Source: Collinsella sp. (GTDB lineage: Bacteria; Actinomycetota; Coriobacteriia; Coriobacteriales; Coriobacteriaceae). Taken from it: a stretch of 64,000 nt of DNA. The notes beneath the pieces were generated by a model. That model was not told where the DNA came from. It was given only the letters and a program-made list of their open reading frames with translations, and did not search any database. The translations under genes were made by a program, and so were the position numbers. Position 1 is the stretch's first letter, and every line of letters begins with the position of its first letter. Shown here in pieces: positions 60,601 through 64,000 of this stretch. The DNA is taken from positions 51,205 through 115,204 of the forward strand of contig JAHYYP010000004.1 in assembly GCA_019424905.1 (NCBI GenBank). The letters run 5' to 3'.

Positions 60601-61398
60601 GTCCATGAGGCAGACGGGCTTGGCGTCGCGACCGAGCTCGTGGCGCATCTCCATGTAGCGGTCGAAGGCCTGCTGCACCACGGCGTCGTCGATCGTCACG
60701 TCATCTAGGACGGTGCCGAAGGTGGTGTGGCGGCAGTGGTCGGACCAGTAGGTGTCGATCACGCGGATCTCGGTGATGGTGGGGTCGCGGTCCTCATCGC
60801 GGAAGTACTGCTGGCAGAAGGCGATGTCCGCCTCGTCCATAGCAAGACCGCGATCGGCGATGAAGACGGCAAGGCCGGCCTCATCGAGCTCGCGGAAGCC
60901 GTCGAGCACTTCGACGGGCTGGGGCTCGGGGGTCTCCATGTACAGCGTCTCGGGCAAGTCGAGCGAGGCGATGCGCGCCTCGACGGGGTTCACCACGTAG
61001 TGCTTGATGGCCTTGATGGCGGCTTCGTCCAGAGCGCCCGAGATCATATAGACCTTGGCGGAGCGCACGGCGGGGCGCTCGCCCTGGCTGATGAGCTGCA
61101 CGCACTCGCTGGCGGAGTCGGCGCGCTGGTCAAACTGGCCAGGCAGGAATTCGACGGCAAAGACGGCGCCATCGCTTGCGGGGAGCTCGTCGTAGGTCAC
61201 ATCGACCTGGGGCTCGCTAAAGACGGTCGGCACGCAGGAGCGGAAAAGCTCCTCGTCGATGCCCTCGACGTCGTAGCGGTTGATGATCCTCAGGGCCTCG
61301 ATGCCCTTGATGCCGAGAATCTCGGTCAGCTCGCCCTTGAGCTGCTGAGCCTCGACGTCGAACCCGGGTTTCTTCTCCACGTAGATACGAGAGACCAT
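57652..61398 (-). CDS. purL: Phosphoribosylformylglycinamidine synthase (single-chain PurL)
   Basis: A 1248-residue enzyme of de novo purine synthesis that converts FGAR and glutamine to FGAM. Order: N-terminal domain; the ATP-binding/AIR-synthase-like halves (TEIRVIDTYWSDHCRHTTF near residue 205, KNETHNHPTEIEPFGGAATCVGGAIRD near 315, GGRTGRDGIGGATGSS, GAIGGKDSMSGSF); then a glutaminase (PVFPGNNCEYDSARAF, IPGGFSGGDEPDG, catalytic Cys in LGICNGFQALI, SHGEGRF). The long single-chain type with fused PurQ resembles clostridial enzymes, whereas many Actinobacteria have split PurSLQ. Start after GGCAGGAACCA. Divergent from an antiporter gene. Confidence 0.96.
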   Translation of the reverse strand: MVSRIYVEKKPGFDVEAQQLKGELTEILGIKGIEALRIINRYDVEGIDEELFRSCVPTVFSEPQVDVTYDELPASDGAVFAVEFLPGQFDQRADSASECVQLISQGERPAVRSAKVYMISGALDEAAIKAIKHYVVNPVEARIASLDLPETLYMETPEPQPVEVLDGFRELDEAGLAVFIADRGLAMDEADIAFCQQYFRDEDRDPTITEIRVIDTYWSDHCRHTTFGTVLDDVTIDDAVVQQAFDRYMEMRHELGRDAKPVCLMDMGTIGAKYLKKTGVMTDVDESEEINACTVKVKVDVDGEDQDWLFLFKNETHNHPTEIEPFGGAATCVGGAIRDPLSGRSYVYQAMRVTGAGDPTVPVSETLEGKLPQRKLVTTAAAGYSSYGNQIGLATGQVNELYHPGYVAKRMEVGAVVGATPANHVRRECPAPTDKIILLGGRTGRDGIGGATGSSKTQNTESIETSGAEVQKGNAPVERKLQRLFRRGDACRLIKRCNDFGAGGVSVAVGELADGLYVDLDTVTKKYDGLDGTELAISESQERMACAVADGDVEEFMGYAAEENLEATVIAEVTAEPRMRMAWNGVAIVDLSREFLNSNGAPKHQVAHVCARSVWQPSWAGTTLAERMTSLVTDLNVASNKGLSERFDSTIGAATVLMPFGGKTQLTPSSAMVAKFPVDGETTTASAMAWGFNPYLMEADQFAGAYLSVVESIAKLVAAGFEHKRAYLSFQEYFERLRTEAERWGKPMAAVLGALMAQVDLGAGAIGGKDSMSGSFEDEAGELNVPPTLISFAVAVGKADRAVSPEFKGLTHRVVRVAPATYGEDYRPDAQQLLAAFDAVEALTATGDALAVSTPGYGCGAESLFKMCVGNQIGIELAEDVDVESLFTPLYGSFIVELAEDAELPEIADGVVVEPLGTTVEGYVIDTGSEVIELAELQEAWESGIEGVFAYRSAGETAKVETIDFRAKDIHVYSGAKIARPRVVIPVFPGNNCEYDSARAFRAAGAEADTFVINNLTPEAVAESTHELARRIRASQIVMIPGGFSGGDEPDGSAKFITAFFRAPEVTEAVRDLLKARDGLMLGICNGFQALIKLGLVPYGDIVDATPDAPTLTFNTIGRHQSRLVRTRISSNLSPWLSQCSLDDPYTVAISHGEGRFVASDEVLAQLIANGQVATQYVGEDGKPSMDLSVNPNGSALAIEGITSPDGRVLGKMGHAERRGDNLYRNVPEHVPGDKFMPIFESGVAYFA

Positions 61399-61582
61399 TG
61401 GTTCCTGCCTTCCTGATCGGTTGGGCGTACGGTACGGTATGCGGCAGCGGTCGGTTTACGGGGCAAGCCTCGCGGTCGCCTTGAGCCACATGTTTGTAAA
61501 CCTCACTATGATACGACAGCTCGCGGCGCGTTGAGGACGGCGAGGGTGCTACAGTGAAGCGCAAACAAGAGAAAGGCATCAC
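61399..61582. promoter_or_regulatory. Divergent promoter region, purL and antiporter
   Basis: A 184-base gap between the two start codons. It contains no gene. I see no clear purine riboswitch or PurR box; promoters for both genes must lie here. Confidence 0.3.
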
Positions 61583-63145
61583 ATGGCATTCGTTTCGCTC
61601 GCCATCATCGCACTCGTGGCCTTCGCAAGCCCCTTCATCGCCTCGGCGATTCCCGGAAAACCCGTTCCCGAGACCGTCTTTTTGCTCGTGCTCGGCGCGG
61701 TGCTGGGACCCCATATGCTCGGCGTCATCCATGTAGATGCCGAGGTCTCGCTTGTGTCCGAGCTCGGCCTGGCCTTTTTGTTCCTGCTTGCCGGCTTTGA
61801 GATCGACCCCAAGAGCATTACGGGCGTCGAGGGGCGCTACGGCTTGGCGACGTGGGTCGTCACGTTTGGTATCGCCTGGCTTGCCGTGCGCTTTACCCCG
61901 TGGTTCTCGGTCAGTCATTTCGACGGCATCGCCGTGACGCTTGCCCTCACTTCTACGGCGCTCGGCACGCTCGTGCCCATCATGCGTGAGCGCTCGCTCA
62001 CCGGCACGCGTGTGGGCGACTCGATTCTCGCGTATGGCACTTGGGGCGAGCTCGGTCCCGTGCTCGCCATGTCGGTGCTGCTGTCTGCTCGCACTGGCAT
62101 CCAAACGCTCGTAATCCTTGGCTTGTTTGCGGTGGTTTGCGTGTTGCTGGCCGTGGTCCCAAGCCGCTCCAAGCGCGTCGGCAGCCGCTTCTTTGCGTTT
62201 GTCGAGGAGCGTGCCGATACCACGTCGCAGACCTTCGTGCGCCTGACGGTGCTCATCCTGGTCACGCTCGTGGCGTTCTCGGCCGTCTTTGATCTCGACA
62301 TCGTGTTGGGTTCTTTTGCCGCCGGCTTTGTCCTGCGCTATATCATCCCCGAGGGCAACCATACGCTCGAGACCAAGCTCGACGGCCTGGCCTACGGCTT
62401 TTTGATTCCGGTGTTCTTTACCGTATCGGGCGCAAAGATCGACCTGACGGCCGTGGCGTCACGCCCCGGGCTGCTCGCGGGCTTTATCGTGGCGTTGCTT
62501 ATCATTCGCGCCGTGCCCATTCTCATCTCTATGAGCATTTGTCCTGCGACGCGCGATGTGTCGGCGTATGGTCGCATTACCGTGGCCCTGTACTGCACCA
62601 CGGCCCTGCCGATCATCGTTGCCGTGACGAGCGTTGCCGTCAACGCGGGCGCGCTGTCGCAAGATATTGCGTCGGTCATGGTTGCCGCCGGTGCCATCAC
62701 GGTGTTCTTGATGCCATTGCTCGCGCAGCTCTTCTACCGCGTGGTCGATGCCGCGCCGGTCGCCGCCGTGGCAGAGGTTGCCGAGCATCCATCCGATGCG
62801 CTTGACATCCTGCGCGCCCATCACGATTTGGCGAGCCTGCTCGCACGCGAGCACGAGCTGCTGACCTCACATGGCCATGGTCGCGTATTCGAGGGCCTGC
62901 CTACGCTCGATACGATTGCCGAGCGTCTTTCCGCCGAGGCGGCGAGCGGCCACATCGATGCCCGCATCGTGGACGCGGCGCGTCTTCTTGCCGATAAGAC
63001 CTATGGTGATGAGGTTGACCCGTCCGAGCTGACTCCGCGTGAGCGCCGCCGCCTTGAGCGCGCCAAGCTCGCCGTACACGAATACCGCCGCCGCATGCTG
63101 GAGCTCTACGCGCGCGATGAAGCCCAGGACGACGACGGCAAGTAG
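61583..63145 (+). CDS. CPA2-family cation:proton antiporter
   Basis: A 520-residue Na+/H+ or K+/H+ exchanger. Start MAFVSLAIIALVAFAS after GAAAGGCATCAC. The CPA2 membrane domain spans residues 1-385 (LVLGAVLGPHMLGVI, ELGLAFLFLLAGFEIDPKSI, LTSTALGTLVPIM, ILAYGTWGELGP, VFDLDIVLGSFAAGFVLRYI, PVFFTVSGAKIDL). The last 120 residues are cytoplasmic and charged, without a recognisable RCK domain. It could help pH and K+ balance. A strong terminator follows. Confidence 0.9.
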   Translation: MAFVSLAIIALVAFASPFIASAIPGKPVPETVFLLVLGAVLGPHMLGVIHVDAEVSLVSELGLAFLFLLAGFEIDPKSITGVEGRYGLATWVVTFGIAWLAVRFTPWFSVSHFDGIAVTLALTSTALGTLVPIMRERSLTGTRVGDSILAYGTWGELGPVLAMSVLLSARTGIQTLVILGLFAVVCVLLAVVPSRSKRVGSRFFAFVEERADTTSQTFVRLTVLILVTLVAFSAVFDLDIVLGSFAAGFVLRYIIPEGNHTLETKLDGLAYGFLIPVFFTVSGAKIDLTAVASRPGLLAGFIVALLIIRAVPILISMSICPATRDVSAYGRITVALYCTTALPIIVAVTSVAVNAGALSQDIASVMVAAGAITVFLMPLLAQLFYRVVDAAPVAAVAEVAEHPSDALDILRAHHDLASLLAREHELLTSHGHGRVFEGLPTLDTIAERLSAEAASGHIDARIVDAARLLADKTYGDEVDPSELTPRERRRLERAKLAVHEYRRRMLELYARDEAQDDDGK

Positions 63146-63183
63146 CAAGGAATGTCGGGATACGGGTTCCGTCCAAATAATAG

Positions 63184-63224
63184 AAGGCGCGCTGCCTGCG
63201 GTTGATGCGGACAGCGCGCCTTTT
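63184..63224 (+). terminator. Terminator after antiporter gene
   Basis: AAGGCGCGCTG and CAGCGCGCCTT make an 11-bp stem with TTTTGCG after it. It may work in both directions, as the next gene is convergent. Confidence 0.8.
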
Positions 63225-63266
63225 GCGTTGAACTCTGTTGAGGTTCGAAGCCGAAACTTTCGACCT

Positions 63267-64000
63267 TTAGGAGCGGGCTGCCCCGTCGACGGGGAGGATG
63301 GCGCCCGTGACATAGGAGGACATGTCGCTCGCAAGGAAAACGAAGGCGTTGGCAACGTCCTCGGGCTCGCCCATGCGACCGAGCGGAATAGTGGCGATGA
63401 TGGGCTTGATGACCTCTTCGGGCAGGTTGGCGACCATATCGGTCTTGGTTACGCCTGGGGCAACGGCGTTGACGCGAATGCCCATGGGGGCGAGCTCGCG
63501 CGAGAGCGACTGGACCATGCCGTTGACGGCAAACTTAGACGTGGGGTAGCCGACGCCAGAGGGCTGGCCGTACTTGGCGACCATCGAGCTTGTGGTAGTG
63601 ATGGTGCCGCCGTGGCCGGCCTCGGTCATGATCTTGGCGGCAGCCTGGTGACCGTTAAAGACGGCGACGACGTTGAGGTCCATAACTTTGGCGAACTCCT
63701 CGGCTGTATAGTCCAAAAGGGGTGAGCGCTGGGAGATTCCGGCGTTGTTGACGACCGTATCGAGACCGCCCATATCGGCTGCAGCCTGGGTAAAGGCCTC
63801 GGTCACGGCTTCGAGTGAGGTGAGGTCGCAGGAGCGGCCCCAGACCTTGGCGTCGGGATAGACGGCTGTCAGCTTCTCAACGGCCGCATCGGCGGTCTCC
63901 TGACGCGAGCCAAAGACGGTGACGGTGGCACCCTCCTCGATAAAGCGGCAGGCGATGGCATAGCCGATACCGCGCGTGCCTCCGGTGATGATTGCTTTCT
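63267..64000 (-). CDS. SDR-family oxidoreductase (FabG-like), N-terminus cut by window edge
   Basis: The frame is open to the right edge; about 244 residues are visible. It has the cofactor loop TGGTRGIGYAIACRF, the NNAGIS motif and the catalytic Ser-x12-Tyr-x3-Lys set (SSMVAKYGQPSGVGYPTSK), then NAVAPGVTKTDM and the C-terminal VTGAILPVDGA. Classical short-chain dehydrogenases of this length use NAD(P)H for 3-oxoacyl-ACP, sugar, steroid or bile acid reduction. Hydroxysteroid dehydrogenases fall in this family, but the sequence alone does not show the substrate. Confidence 0.9.
   Translation of the reverse strand, partial: KAIITGGTRGIGYAIACRFIEEGATVTVFGSRQETADAAVEKLTAVYPDAKVWGRSCDLTSLEAVTEAFTQAAADMGGLDTVVNNAGISQRSPLLDYTAEEFAKVMDLNVVAVFNGHQAAAKIMTEAGHGGTITTTSSMVAKYGQPSGVGYPTSKFAVNGMVQSLSRELAPMGIRVNAVAPGVTKTDMVANLPEEVIKPIIATIPLGRMGEPEDVANAFVFLASDMSSYVTGAILPVDGAARS

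Noticed and set aside
58039..60708. 889-codon open frame on the plus strand opposite purL
   Set aside because: It is the antisense shadow of a strongly conserved purL frame, composed of Gly/Ala/Asp/Leu/Val-rich low-complexity sequence typical of reversed high-GC codons; no ribosome site.
1..64000. tRNA, rRNA or CRISPR loci
   Set aside because: No cloverleaf with a matching T-loop, no rRNA stretch and no regularly spaced repeats were found on reading both strands by eye; a covariance scan could still find a divergent tRNA.

Overview
The window looks like chromosomal DNA of a gut anaerobe of the class Coriobacteriia, most probably Collinsella or a close relative. The evidence is high GC with strong GC-ending codon use, a bile-salt-hydrolase-type enzyme, rubredoxin-rubrerythrin oxygen defence, a lactate dehydrogenase coupled to an Etf pair, LAxTG wall-sorting signals (typical of actinobacterial class E sortases) and many short intergenic palindromic repeats. 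No rRNA, tRNA, CRISPR array, prophage or complete insertion sequence is seen. The genus is inferred from gene content, not from a database search.

Layout. 1-5.7 kb: an esterase fragment, two tandem wall-anchored beta-helix surface proteins and a purine permease; a remnant of the permease 3' end marks the duplication joint. 5.9-16.8 kb: two divergent peptide deformylase paralogues, a choloylglycine hydrolase, Kup K+ transporter, an EamA/LysR pair, an HTH-aminotransferase fusion, an MFS exporter and an RGG-repeat protein. 17-20.1 kb: PLP synthase pdxST with a divergent MocR regulator. 20.1-21.7 kb: two copies of a 119-bp inverted-repeat element bracket an orphan nuclease-like gene; a third copy lies at 31.6 kb. 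21.8-35.5 kb: rubrerythrin, an ADH/ALDH pair, a possible type I toxin peptide, a HIRAN protein, a phosphoesterase, DUF2130, a Ski2-like helicase, two methyltransferases and an XRE/DUF4097 membrane pair. 35.6-38.3 kb: Elp3 and a spermidine-synthase-fold protein.

38.3-44 kb: a minus-strand operon of TerB-domain protein, BrxD-type ATPase and Lhr-like helicase, the strongest candidate for a poorly described (possibly defence) system. 44-48.1 kb: a DUF554 membrane protein and a five-gene operon of secreted or surface proteins of unknown function. 48.4-52.1 kb: LctD-EtfB-EtfA, an electron-confurcating lactate dehydrogenase module. 52-64 kb: HD hydrolase, AzlCD exporter, KdgT-type permease, diguanylate cyclase, EamA transporter, single-chain PurL, a CPA2 antiporter and an SDR gene cut by the right edge.

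Several sets have an obvious shared job: pdxR with pdxST, LysR with EamA, ADH with ALDH, the lactate/Etf operon, azlCD, and the TerB/BrxD/helicase operon. Starts were moved to codons with a good Shine-Dalgarno sequence where upstream in-frame codons lacked one.
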